IMG/VR virus record: IMGVR_UViG_3300030451_004253
Span: 1-31,265 of that record
Strand: one strand, 5' to 3'
Length of the DNA stretch: 31,265 nucleotides
DNA from: a virus
The translations under genes and the position numbers were made by a program. Shown piece by piece: positions 23,466 to 29,703 of the stretch (its first letter is position 1; every line of letters starts with the position of its first letter). Below the pieces are notes generated by a model. It searched no databases. It was not told the origin of the DNA and saw only the letters and a program-made list of their open reading frames with translations.

Positions 23466-23500
23466 AATAGAGCAATTAGGCAACTACGCCACTCTAAAAC

Positions 23501-24112
23501 ATGCCACTCATTTCCAAACGTCTTCGTGACTCATCATCCACAGGCAACTCAAGCTATTTAAAACCATCCGACATCAAAGATGGGGATAGTTTACGTTTCT
23601 CTTTGTTATCTGAAGACGGACTAGACTATTACCTATTTTGGGTACAAGAAGTATCAGGATCAGGAAGAAAGCCTATTCGTTGTGAAAACGATCCTTCTCC
23701 CGAAGATATTGATTCACTTCTAGAGCAAGCTCAAGAAAGATGGGGCAAGGAATACCAACGCCCTGTGAATAAAGATGGAACAGGTAGTGATCCTATAAAA
23801 ATGGCCTCTTCTGTACCTGTTTACAACTTTGAAAAACAGTGCGTCCAAGTACTTGAATGGAGTCAATCAACTATCACTCAAGCACTAGATGAGATAAGTC
23901 AGATGGAAGACTATAAAGACTGTATGACTGAAATTGATCTAGTCATAAAGAGAACAGGACAAGGTAAAGAAACTAGATACAGCGTTAATGCTGTCCCTAG
24001 AAAGAAAGGTGCTACAGCTTCCATTGAGCTTGCATGGAAAGAAACCCAAGAAAAAGGTTTCGATATAAGACGCTTGCTAGATGGGGGAGACCCTTTTAAA
24101 GCAGCAGCTTAA
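23501..24112 (+). CDS. Single-stranded DNA-binding protein-like
   Basis: A 203-aa protein like the single-strand binding proteins (T4 gp32-like) of marine phages. An OB-fold-like core includes DGDSLRFSLLSEDGLDYYLFW and a segment VPVYNFEKQCVQVLEWSQST, followed by TEIDLVIKRTGQGKETRYSV and a NAVPRKKG ending. The order 'x-V-x-x-W-S-Q-x-T-I-x-x-A then D-L-x-I-x-R-x-G-x-G' is what I recall from those proteins. It ends GGDPFKAAA, recalling the short interaction tip of SSB proteins. It would coat the DNA strands exposed by the helicase-primase at 20863-23355, which is divergently transcribed. It has its own promoter and a strong terminator. Confidence 0.7.
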   Translation: MPLISKRLRDSSSTGNSSYLKPSDIKDGDSLRFSLLSEDGLDYYLFWVQEVSGSGRKPIRCENDPSPEDIDSLLEQAQERWGKEYQRPVNKDGTGSDPIKMASSVPVYNFEKQCVQVLEWSQSTITQALDEISQMEDYKDCMTEIDLVIKRTGQGKETRYSVNAVPRKKGATASIELAWKETQEKGFDIRRLLDGGDPFKAAA

Positions 24113-24118
24113 ATAAAC

Positions 24119-24147
24119 AAGGGGTCGCACAGACCCCTTTCTTTTTT
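24119..24147 (+). terminator. Terminator after the SSB-like gene
   Basis: Stem AAGGGGTC / GACCCCTT (24119-24126 and 24132-24139), loop GCACA, then TTTCTTTTTT. A classical rho-independent terminator 7 nt after the SSB stop. Confidence 0.9.
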
Positions 24148-24170
24148 AGTCCTTTTGATATATATTAATT

Positions 24171-25025
24171 ATGGGAACGTGTATTTACTCACCATTAATG
24201 GGAACGCTAGACAAACAGAACGCTCTAGCCGACCTAAGACACTGGAAACTGGAACGAGATGATACCCAAACTTTATATCCACACAGGATATATCGAGATG
24301 CTAAGAAAAATGTATATCATTCAGTAACCCATATCCTTAGTCAAACCGCACCCCAAGAGAAAAAAGATGCACTGGAACGTTGGTTACAAAGACCCAACAG
24401 TTACACCGAAAGGGACATTGCTTGCAAACGTGGAGAACTTGCACACTCACATGCAGAATACCTTCTCAAAACTGGTGCGAAGCTTTCAAGAAACGCTGGC
24501 AACAACCGAGGAGTCTGGAAGACTGGATCGGACGGACTTGAACGGTGCCCTAGCAAAGTTACAAAGTGGGCACTCGAAAAGGCAGCAGAAAACGCCCCTA
24601 AAGTTGGTTTCTCAGCCAGTGGCTACGCCCGAGGCTTACGGTCTTTCATCCTGGAACGTGTAACGGCAATCCACGCATCCGAATTTAGCGTCTACAACGA
24701 ACAACACGGCTACGCAGGAACAGCAGACGCCCTAATAGATATAGACGGAGACGGCCCATTCATAGCCGACTGGAAGACTGCAAAAGATACACGTAGCGAA
24801 TCCATCATTGACCAATTTTGCTGCCAACTTGGAGCGTACAGCCTAGCTTTAAAATCCCTAATAGGACTCCGCCCTAAGAAAGGAGCAGTAATCATCGCTA
24901 GACGTAGCGGTGCCCCACAAATAAAAATCCTCAGCGAACTCGAATTAAGAGCCGCTGAGGTATGGTTCCTGGAACGTAACGAACAGTACCAGCAGTCTTT
25001 ACAAAAGTCAGTCAGTCATATTTAA
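24171..25025 (+). CDS. PD-(D/E)XK nuclease, RecB/Cas4-like
   Basis: A 284-aa nuclease of the PD-(D/E)XK superfamily. RecB-type signatures: RGELAHSHAE at residues 88-96 (histidine and glutamate motif), GTADAL with D186, ADWKTAK with D200 and K202, and QLGAY with Q219 and Y223. These residues form the metal site in RecB, lambda-exo-like and Cas4 nucleases. No Cas4 iron-sulphur cysteine set is seen. It likely trims DNA ends for recombination-dependent replication or packaging, and follows the SSB gene, which fits. The start is uncertain: ATG at 24171 or ATG at 24198, both in the same ATTA-ATGGGAACG context. The last 14 nt overlap the convergent gene. Confidence 0.85.
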   Translation: MGTCIYSPLMGTLDKQNALADLRHWKLERDDTQTLYPHRIYRDAKKNVYHSVTHILSQTAPQEKKDALERWLQRPNSYTERDIACKRGELAHSHAEYLLKTGAKLSRNAGNNRGVWKTGSDGLERCPSKVTKWALEKAAENAPKVGFSASGYARGLRSFILERVTAIHASEFSVYNEQHGYAGTADALIDIDGDGPFIADWKTAKDTRSESIIDQFCCQLGAYSLALKSLIGLRPKKGAVIIARRSGAPQIKILSELELRAAEVWFLERNEQYQQSLQKSVSHI

Positions 25026-25197
25026 GACCTTTACATATATAGAACCTCATCAACGTAGTTTTATTAGTACCTAACTCTTTAGCTTTCTTTTCTAACAAAT
25101 CAATTACTTTTAAAGGTAGTCTAGTACCCACTGTTTTCATAGCAGTGGATTCTTTTTGCTCAATAAAAGTAACTCCATCAATAGTAATTTTATTCAT
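25012..25197 (-). CDS. Ribbon-helix-helix protein
   Basis: A 61-aa protein. A short N-terminal strand pair (MNKITIDGVTFIEQK) is followed by KTVGTRLPLKVIDLLEKKAKELG and NKTTLMRFYICKGLK, the strand-helix-turn-helix order of CopG/Arc-type ribbon-helix-helix DNA-binding proteins. It is the last gene of the 26.7-25.0 kb minus-strand block, starts with a 4-nt overlap on the gene before, and overlaps the end of the nuclease gene by 14 nt. It probably dimerises on an operator; the GTATC half-sites at 26504-26561 are one candidate target, without proof. Confidence 0.65.
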   Translation of the reverse strand: MNKITIDGVTFIEQKESTAMKTVGTRLPLKVIDLLEKKAKELGTNKTTLMRFYICKGLKYD

Positions 25198-25355
25198 AGC
25201 CCATCATGCCACTTAGTACCAAAAGCAGACATCATGTCATCATCTGATGGCTCGTCATCTTCTGGCTCATCTTTCTGATTCCAAAAAGAGTTATTAAACA
25301 AGTCATTTTCAGCTTGCCTAAAAATCTCAGAATCCGTATAACGTCTAGTACTCAT
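25194..25355 (-). CDS. Small acidic protein
   Basis: A 53-aa protein: MSTRRYTDSEIFRQAENDL then an acidic stretch (QKDEPEDDEPSDDDMM) and an aromatic end (KWHDGL). The frame continues upstream to 25502, but that part is the wrong frame of the next gene. I chose the ATG at 25355 because it leaves only an 11-nt overlap with the upstream gene, like its neighbours. The strongly acidic tail (about 10 acidic residues in 16) suggests a DNA mimic or an interaction tail. No family is recognised. Confidence 0.55.
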   Translation of the reverse strand: MSTRRYTDSEIFRQAENDLFNNSFWNQKDEPEDDEPSDDDMMSAFGTKWHDGL

Positions 25356-25587
25356 TTTTCTCACTCCAATTAAGTTGTTCTTTGATGGAACGTCCATCAT
25401 CAGCCAAGTCGATAAGAATCTTTTTAAAATCCTCCCAACTTTTATCATCCCCAGAATGTACGCTGTCCCATGTAGCAGCAAAATCTGGACAAAAAGTTTC
25501 AATCATGTAGATAACCTTAGGTAGAACTAAGGCATCTTCATAATGAATCCCGCAATAGGGATGTAATGTTTCTGGATCGTTAGACAT
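25345..25587 (-). CDS. Hypothetical protein
   Basis: An 80-aa acidic protein: MSNDPETLHPYCGIHYED, then a helix with YMIETFCPDFAATW, then SWEDFKKILIDLADDGRS and a polar end. It resembles small helical proteins of unknown role in phage accessory regions. The gene is packed against its neighbours (1-nt gap upstream, 11-nt overlap downstream). Two cysteines and a histidine pair in PYCGIHYED could bind metal, though no motif is known to me. No function can be assigned. Confidence 0.55.
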   Translation of the reverse strand: MSNDPETLHPYCGIHYEDALVLPKVIYMIETFCPDFAATWDSVHSGDDKSWEDFKKILIDLADDGRSIKEQLNWSEKNEY

Positions 25588-25588
25588 T

Positions 25589-25765
25589 TTAGTGACCTAT
25601 GTAAGGAAAATAATTACGTGGATCGTCACTATTCCCAGCATCTTCAGCATCTAGAACAGTAACCTTTAGTCCACTAATCCCAGAACTTTTTAGTATCTGG
25701 GTAATAGATTGTCTTGTGTATGCATGTGTATGCTCTACACGTATTAAAAAATCAGTGTGTTTCAT
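25589..25765 (-). CDS. 58-aa hypothetical protein
   Basis: A minus-strand frame starting MKHTDFLIRVEHTHAYTRQ and ending DPRNYFPYIGH. It contains a helix (SITQILKSSGI) and a strand (GLKVTVLDAED), a plausible small alpha/beta fold. It fills the gap between its neighbours, overlapping the upstream gene by 14 nt and lying 1 nt before the next, and has the same codon preferences as they do. No domain is recognised. Tight packing is the main support that it is translated. Confidence 0.6.
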   Translation of the reverse strand: MKHTDFLIRVEHTHAYTRQSITQILKSSGISGLKVTVLDAEDAGNSDDPRNYFPYIGH

Positions 25766-26114
25766 TGGAACGGAACATAATTAAGTGCTTAAATTTGCCT
25801 AATAAATTGGCATAATGTTGCTGCGCCTTCATGTATCTTTCTGGTTCTTCCGTAGAATCAATAGAAAGCATAATGTCCTCAGCATCCCTAAGTAGAACTG
25901 ATGGATGGATCGCTTTATACCCACCCTCAGTTTCTACCTTGTCTGTTCTAAAGTTTTGATAAGCAGCTCTATACCATTCGTAAGAAGTAGTGGAGCTTAT
26001 TCCGTAATCTTGTTGCAACTCAGTTGTTACATTCCTACGGATATGCTTATCTTTAATTTTTAGATTGTCTAATAGAGCTTGTTCTATAAACTCTATCCCT
26101 TCTTGTTTATCCAT
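25752..26114 (-). CDS. Helical DNA-binding-like protein
   Basis: A 120-aa, all-helical protein. The central part (NVTTELQQDYGISSTTSYEWYRAAY) has helix-turn-helix spacing, with a homeodomain-like recognition helix. The C-terminal part (LLRDAEDIMLSIDS, YMKAQQHYANLLGKFK) forms a helical bundle. The layout is similar to that of the terS-like protein at 29693-30136 (a YGISSTTSYEWYRAA segment against EGIGRDTAWADWKKV), followed by a helical pair. It could be a second DNA-binding or packaging-related protein, or just another HTH regulator. It overlaps the next gene by 14 nt. Confidence 0.55.
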   Translation of the reverse strand: MDKQEGIEFIEQALLDNLKIKDKHIRRNVTTELQQDYGISSTTSYEWYRAAYQNFRTDKVETEGGYKAIHPSVLLRDAEDIMLSIDSTEEPERYMKAQQHYANLLGKFKHLIMFRSNETH

Positions 26115-26146
26115 AATAAAAAAGTCCGTAATTCCCGTAAAAATTA

Positions 26147-26467
26147 CTAAACGCTAATCACGCAATCTCTTACAAGATCTAAACGAATACCTTCTTTATT
26201 TAGTGGATCGTCAGTTACTAATAATTTTGATTTGACTAAAAGTTCGATCACTTCTATATCACTGAAAACCGTAATGTTATAAATGTGATCCTCTCTAAGC
26301 GCATAAATGTGATTTAGGGTACTGAAATAAAAATCCCTAATATCGCCGCTTTTACAATCCCATTTATCTGGCTCGATATAGGTTAAAAGGATACCTGACC
26401 CTTTAACGTGTAACTCATTTTTACCCTTTAGATGGATAAAAATTTTATCGTTTGGTTGAAAACCCAT
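26147..26467 (-). CDS. Hypothetical protein
   Basis: A 106-aa protein: a beta-rich first half (DKIFIHLKGKNELHVKGSGILL, then DKWDCKSGDIRDFYF) and an alpha/beta end (VIELLVKSKLLVTDD, GIRLDLVRDCVISV). No catalytic motif, membrane segment or signal peptide. It lies 32 nt before the helical gene, in the same direction. Upstream is a 90-nt stretch of GTATC/GATAC half-sites, which may control this block. I do not recognise it. Confidence 0.5.
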   Translation of the reverse strand: MGFQPNDKIFIHLKGKNELHVKGSGILLTYIEPDKWDCKSGDIRDFYFSTLNHIYALREDHIYNITVFSDIEVIELLVKSKLLVTDDPLNKEGIRLDLVRDCVISV

Positions 26468-26503
26468 AATAAGAGTGTCCGATAGTGGTGGAACTTCTTT
26501 AAT

Positions 26504-26561
26504 GTATCACAGTAGATAGGAGTATCTAGTAGTTTGTTTTGATACTGTAATAAAGTATCAA
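26504..26561. promoter_or_regulatory. Cluster of GTATC/GATAC half-sites with a 23-bp palindrome
   Basis: GTATC at 26504 and 26522, then the palindrome TTGATACT-GTAATAA-AGTATCAA (26539-26561). These four half-sites lie in a 90-nt space between the starts and stops of minus-strand genes. The palindrome overlaps the TGA of the 58-aa gene. The arrangement looks like an operator. No repressor is identified. Confidence 0.45.
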
Positions 26562-26734
26562 CTGTTTAGAAAAGTATTTTGTGAACAGTAAGGATTAACA
26601 TCTACATCTTCTATGTGTCCTATGTACTGATTTTTATTTTCATAGTATTCATCTAAATAATCGTTATAGTCTAGACCTTGCTTAAACCAATTTGGATATT
26701 TAGAACAGAATTGTTCCCTAGTTAGATAATCCAT
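26558..26734 (-). CDS. 58-aa acidic hypothetical protein
   Basis: A minus-strand frame starting MDYLTREQFCSKYPNWFK, with YNDYLDEYYENKNQY and ending SQNTFLNS. It is rich in tyrosine, aspartate and asparagine, and most likely a small helical protein. The first residues (LTREQFCSKYPNWF) recall helix-turn-helix excisionase-like starts. Ninety nt separate it from the next gene. A possible promoter (minus strand TACAAT at 26786-26791) lies upstream. No family is certain, and there is no Shine-Dalgarno sequence. Confidence 0.5.
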   Translation of the reverse strand: MDYLTREQFCSKYPNWFKQGLDYNDYLDEYYENKNQYIGHIEDVDVNPYCSQNTFLNS

Positions 26735-26785
26735 GATGGAACGTTAGCTAAAATCTATATACCATATTTTAGGCTAAAAAACTCT

Positions 26786-26791
26786 ATTGTA
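26786..26791 (-). promoter_or_regulatory. Possible -10 (TACAAT) upstream of the minus-strand accessory genes
   Basis: Minus strand AATAATACAATAGAG matches the TACAATAG core of the plus-strand promoters at 28039 and 28734. No clear -35 is seen. It would drive the 58-aa gene and those after it. Confidence 0.3.
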
Positions 26792-26819
26792 TTATTTTAC
26801 TAACATTTCGATTTTTAGC

Positions 26820-26847
26820 TTGTCTAATCTACCTTATGCTGTATAGT
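26820..26847 (+). promoter_or_regulatory. Promoter of the DUF932-like gene
   Basis: TTGTCT (26820-26825), a 16-nt spacer, TATAGT (26842-26847). If used, transcription starts near 26854, which favours the ATG at 26875 over the one at 26836. Confidence 0.45.
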
Positions 26848-26874
26848 TATAAATGTAATACATCAGGTCCATCC

Positions 26875-27960
26875 ATGACTTTCATTAACAACGAGAGACA
26901 CTATCAAACTGAATTAGATACTGTCTATTCAAAATCTAACCCTATTATGGTGGAACGTCAGAATCAAAGTTCTACATTTAGAAGATTAGGTTATCAAAGG
27001 CAAGGCAATGAAAGTATTATTGGAGAAACTATTACGGATAATAAGACTAACGAGCAAATCTTCTATGACACAGGTTTAACTTTTGACGTTCATACAGTTC
27101 CTTTAGTTGCTGATACTGCTAAATGTGACACTATTCACTCTAATGGTTACATAGATGTCCCTAACGCTAAAGCATTAGTAAATGGTAGAACTGGAACTGT
27201 TTTAAGTGCTGTCAGTGGAACGTATCAACCATTAAACAACTCAAGAACTTTAGATATTATTGAGCAAAACAAAGATTTTTTAGATATTGAAAATGTGATT
27301 AATGGACAAGGTGGTGCTTTTAGTTTTGTTAGTTGTGCAATGAAGGATAATATCGGAGAAGTATCTCAAGGGGATGCAATTAAAAGAAGGATGATCTTTA
27401 TTAATAGTTTTAATAATGCTTATTCTTATAAAGTAGTAATTATTGATTTTAGGTTATTTTGTTTCAATCAAATGGGCCGAATAAATAAGTCTAAAAATAA
27501 ACTTACTATGAAACATTCAAAAAACATTACTAACTGGTCTAAGCATCTACCTGAATATATCGCTCAAAATAGAGATGATTTGCAAGAATCAATCGAACAA
27601 TTTAAAGCAATGAAAAAAGTTGAATTAAAAGGTACTGAAACCCTTAAAGAGATTTTCCTTCATTCATTACAAGATAAACTCAAAGGTCAGATTACAGATA
27701 AGCAAACTAAGGAAAAAAGAAATAAAACTATTAATGATATTGATAAAGAGTGGAATGAAGTAAAAAATAATTACTATAGAGATAATGACTTTTCTTTATA
27801 TGGTGCGTTAAATGCTATTACCTACCAACAGACACACAGTGAAGGTAGAATATTAGATGAGAATAAAAACGCTATGAATAGATACCAGTCTTTAATCGCG
27901 GGCCCCTGCGGTAATCGAATAGATATAGCTAGAGAAAAGTGCTTACAACTTACTAGATAA
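26875..27960 (+). CDS. DUF932-like phage/plasmid protein
   Basis: A protein of 361 aa from ATG 26875 (MTFINNERHYQTELD); an upstream in-frame ATG at 26836 would add 13 residues but lies within a likely promoter. The pattern matches the DUF932 / phage-plasmid-like family: an N-terminal region with VLSAVSGTYQPLNNSRTLD, a central RRMIFINSFNNAYSYKVVIIDFRLFCFNQMG, and a helical end with KHSKNITNW and NMFNRY-type ends (NAMNRYQSLIAG). The function of this family is unknown; members are common in phages, plasmids and genomic islands. It is the first gene of the A+T-rich accessory block and is followed by a strong terminator. Confidence 0.7.
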   Translation: MTFINNERHYQTELDTVYSKSNPIMVERQNQSSTFRRLGYQRQGNESIIGETITDNKTNEQIFYDTGLTFDVHTVPLVADTAKCDTIHSNGYIDVPNAKALVNGRTGTVLSAVSGTYQPLNNSRTLDIIEQNKDFLDIENVINGQGGAFSFVSCAMKDNIGEVSQGDAIKRRMIFINSFNNAYSYKVVIIDFRLFCFNQMGRINKSKNKLTMKHSKNITNWSKHLPEYIAQNRDDLQESIEQFKAMKKVELKGTETLKEIFLHSLQDKLKGQITDKQTKEKRNKTINDIDKEWNEVKNNYYRDNDFSLYGALNAITYQQTHSEGRILDENKNAMNRYQSLIAGPCGNRIDIAREKCLQLTR

Positions 27961-27986
27961 ATACATTAATTAGCTGATAATCTGTG

Positions 27987-28012
27987 AGGGACTTGTAAAT
28001 AGTCCCTTTTTT
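27987..28012 (+). terminator. Terminator after the DUF932-like gene
   Basis: Stem AGGGACT / AGTCCCT with loop TGTAAAT, then TTTTTT. The stem sequence is the same as that of the terminator at 28685-28709. Confidence 0.9.
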
Positions 28013-28016
28013 AATG

Positions 28017-28044
28017 TTGATTATCCTGTCTAGTATGCTACAAT
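28017..28044 (+). promoter_or_regulatory. Promoter of the 181-aa gene
   Basis: TTGATT (28017-28022), a 16-nt spacer, extended -10 TGC-TACAAT (28039-28044), followed by AGATTTAAATTCACCC as the leader. There is no Shine-Dalgarno before ATG 28072. Confidence 0.7.
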
Positions 28045-28071
28045 AGATTTAAATTCACCCAAAATTTTAAA

Positions 28072-28617
28072 ATGCCTTTTCAAACTGTAGAAACTGGTTT
28101 TACTTCTAAAACTTCTTTTGTAACTGCTAGATCAATTTTGATCAAAAAATTAGATATGTATAAAGAAATTTTAGATGAAGTTACAAGAGCTTATGAAATT
28201 TTAAAAACTTATGAAGGCAAAAAGCTAGGTAAAAAGACTAGAGAAAAGATTAATGATGATTTTTATAATAACGGATTGGGCTGTTATTTTGCTAATGTTG
28301 ATGATGCTTTTGTCTGGTACGTTAGGAACGATAATCATGTGAGAAACTTTGGAAGTAAGCATGATTGGCAACTAACAATTTATAAAGATATGCATGAAGC
28401 TTCACCAAAGGTAAACAGCGAAAAGATTATTAATGATAATAAAGGTTATTTTGTAGAGTTTAAAAAACAGATTGAAGATATAGAGAAAAATCTTTCTAGT
28501 GATGCGCCAGAGCGATTAGATGATTTACACAAAGATCTAGACACTAGAAAAAAGAATTTAGAGAAGGTGTCAAAGAGTTTAAATTTAGATACTTATTCAA
28601 CTTTTTATTGGTCTTAA
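28072..28617 (+). CDS. Helical hypothetical protein in its own transcription unit
   Basis: A 181-aa protein, largely coiled or helical: TARSILIKKLDMYKEILDEV, YEILKTYEGKK, and a C-terminal KKQIEDIEKNLSS with LDDLHKDLDTRKKNLEKV. A small beta segment with GCYFANVDDAFVWYVRND and KHDWQLTIYKD lies between. It has no membrane span or cysteine motif. Promoter and terminator frame it as a single-gene unit, and its codons are A/T-ending like its neighbours. Function unknown; such stand-alone genes are often early or accessory (host-takeover) genes. Confidence 0.6.
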   Translation: MPFQTVETGFTSKTSFVTARSILIKKLDMYKEILDEVTRAYEILKTYEGKKLGKKTREKINDDFYNNGLGCYFANVDDAFVWYVRNDNHVRNFGSKHDWQLTIYKDMHEASPKVNSEKIINDNKGYFVEFKKQIEDIEKNLSSDAPERLDDLHKDLDTRKKNLEKVSKSLNLDTYSTFYWS

Positions 28618-28684
28618 AAATGTTTATTTTAATTTGTATTGTATGACATAGAGATCATTAACTACAAATAGAATATAGATTTTA

Positions 28685-28709
28685 AGGGACTTTTTACAGT
28701 CCCTTTTTT
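28685..28709 (+). terminator. Terminator after the 181-aa gene
   Basis: Stem AGGGACT / AGTCCCT with loop TTTTAC, then TTTTT, 68 nt after the stop. The stem arms are the same as those at 27987. Confidence 0.9.
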
Positions 28710-28711
28710 AC

Positions 28712-28739
28712 TTGCGTGTCTGTTCTACTGTGTTACAAT
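28712..28739 (+). promoter_or_regulatory. Promoter of the 75-aa gene
   Basis: TTGCGT (28712-28717), a 16-nt spacer, TG-T-TACAAT (28734-28739). The leader GTAATTCACCCACAATTTC closely matches that at 28051-28070. Confidence 0.7.
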
Positions 28740-28766
28740 AGATATGTAATTCACCCACAATTTCAA

Positions 28767-28994
28767 ATGATCAACAAACTTTGCAAGTCTTTACCTGATG
28801 GATCTTTTCTAGTATTTGCAAAACATTATAGAGACAATTACAACAAAGTAAAATTTATTGCTAACTTCTCAGCCTGTGCAGATATGGAAAAGTCTATTGA
28901 TAAGTGGTTAACTGCTTGTTTATCAAGTGACCTTTGGGGTATTGAATATTCCAAAATTAGAGAATCTGAAGTCACTGTAATACTTTCTTTTTAG
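28767..28994 (+). CDS. Small hypothetical protein
   Basis: A 75-aa protein: MINKLCKSLPDGSFLVFAK, then YRDNYNKVKFIANFSACAD, a helix (MEKSIDKWLTACL) and a final strand (SEVTVILSF), a small alpha/beta fold. The frame is open 17 codons further upstream, but that part is the promoter and leader, so I take ATG 28767. That ATG sits at the same place in the leader as the ATG of the 181-aa gene. No family is recognised. Confidence 0.6.
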   Translation: MINKLCKSLPDGSFLVFAKHYRDNYNKVKFIANFSACADMEKSIDKWLTACLSSDLWGIEYSKIRESEVTVILSF

Positions 28995-29029
28995 GTCTTT
29001 AACCGTACTATTTCTATAACTTACTAACT

Positions 29030-29224
29030 ATGAATCACATTAGAACGCACAAAAGGCAAGCCACAGACAGAAAAGAGAAGATTATGCTGTCTAGTATGGT
29101 ATTTTTATCTGCTTTATTCTTTGGCGTTTGTTCCTGGTCTTTCTATATCGAAGATCAGCAACACTTGGAACGATGCTTACAAAGAGAATCTTCAAGTTAT
29201 TGCTATAAAACTATCTACGGTTAA
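29030..29224 (+). CDS. Small membrane protein
   Basis: A 64-aa protein: a basic start (MNHIRTHKRQATDRKEK), a membrane span (LSSMVFLSALFFGVCSW, about residues 20-36) and a short tail with cysteines (RCLQRESSSYCYKTIYG). The two tail cysteines could form a disulphide on the outside. No known family. It is 35 nt downstream of the 75-aa gene, probably in the same transcript, and is followed by a strong terminator. A lysis or superinfection-type role is conceivable, without evidence. Confidence 0.55.
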   Translation: MNHIRTHKRQATDRKEKIMLSSMVFLSALFFGVCSWSFYIEDQQHLERCLQRESSSYCYKTIYG

Positions 29225-29245
29225 TTAACTACTAAAAATTTTTCT

Positions 29246-29273
29246 ATCCCCTATCCCACGTAGGGGATTTTTT
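29246..29273 (+). terminator. Terminator of the accessory block
   Basis: Stem ATCCCCTA / TAGGGGAT (29246-29253 and 29261-29268), loop TCCCACG, then six T residues. It closes the plus-strand accessory block. Confidence 0.9.
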
Positions 29274-29356
29274 ATTGTCTGCAATTATTTTTACTAAACT
29301 ACTACACTACTTCGACGTCGCCTTCTTTAATAGCAATGCCTATATGATATTGTAGT

Positions 29357-29505
29357 TGTAGAAAACTACAGTAGCTATGTCGTTACTGTACTACATAACT
29401 ACAGTAGAGTAGACATGGGGGGTATGTCTCGAAAATGTTGGCAACTTTTTCATGAGCCCCAGGACTTAAATTTATTTTGGTGAATAATACTCTCCTGTAC
29501 TACAT
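29357..29505. repeat. Repeat-rich non-coding stretch beside the terminase genes
   Basis: The 244 nt between 29274 and 29517 have no gene. CTACAGTAG occurs at 29366 and 29399, with its reverse-oriented core TACTGTA at 29384, so hairpins can form (7-bp arms at 29384-29390 and 29400-29406). AGACAT / ATGTCT (29411-29416, 29424-29429) flanks a GGGGGGT loop. CTGTACTACAT occurs at 29386 and 29495, and a third copy at 30227 overlaps the terL start. This is a candidate packaging (cos or pac) or origin region, because packaging sites usually lie near terS. Confidence 0.45.
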
Positions 29506-29517
29506 ACATATACTACA

Positions 29518-29703
29518 CTAACGATCCATATCTGTCAATATTCTTTGAATTAATTTGTCTTTCGATAAATGAGTTCTAGTTCCTGCAAGGACTCCCAGTT
29601 GTTTACACGTTAAGTACCTCAGAAATTTGTAGTATCCTTGTAGGGGGGCAGGGGAGCGATAAACAAAAGGCCTGCCCAATAGGTCCAAAAATTTACGAAT
29701 CAA
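29518..29703 (-). CDS. Small SAP-like protein downstream of terS
   Basis: A 61-aa protein. The N-terminal part (MIRKFLDLLGRPFVYRS) is basic. The C-terminal half (LTCKQLGVLAGTRTHLSKDKLIQRIL) has the L-T-x-K-Q-L-x-x-L-A then K-x-x-L-I spacing of SAP or LEM-like helix-extended-loop-helix domains that bind DNA. It overlaps the end of the terS-like gene by 11 nt, so it is probably co-translated. It may assist DNA recognition at packaging. The domain call is tentative. Confidence 0.5.
   Translation of the reverse strand: MIRKFLDLLGRPFVYRSPAPLQGYYKFLRYLTCKQLGVLAGTRTHLSKDKLIQRILTDMDR

Noticed and set aside
24367-24663. 98-aa plus-strand frame inside the nuclease gene
   Set aside because: It lies in the +1 frame of a gene whose catalytic motifs are all present, and has no recognisable domain.
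25356-25502. Upstream extension of the 53-aa acidic gene to 25502
   Set aside because: The extra 49 residues come from the alternative frame of the 80-aa gene; the ATG at 25355 fits the usual short overlap.
28716-28766. 17-codon N-terminal extension of the 75-aa gene
   Set aside because: It reads through the promoter -10 and leader, which match those before the 181-aa gene.
29274-29517. tRNA or other structured RNA gene in the non-coding stretch
   Set aside because: No acceptor stem, T-loop or anticodon arm could be built; the hairpins are short and repeat-derived.
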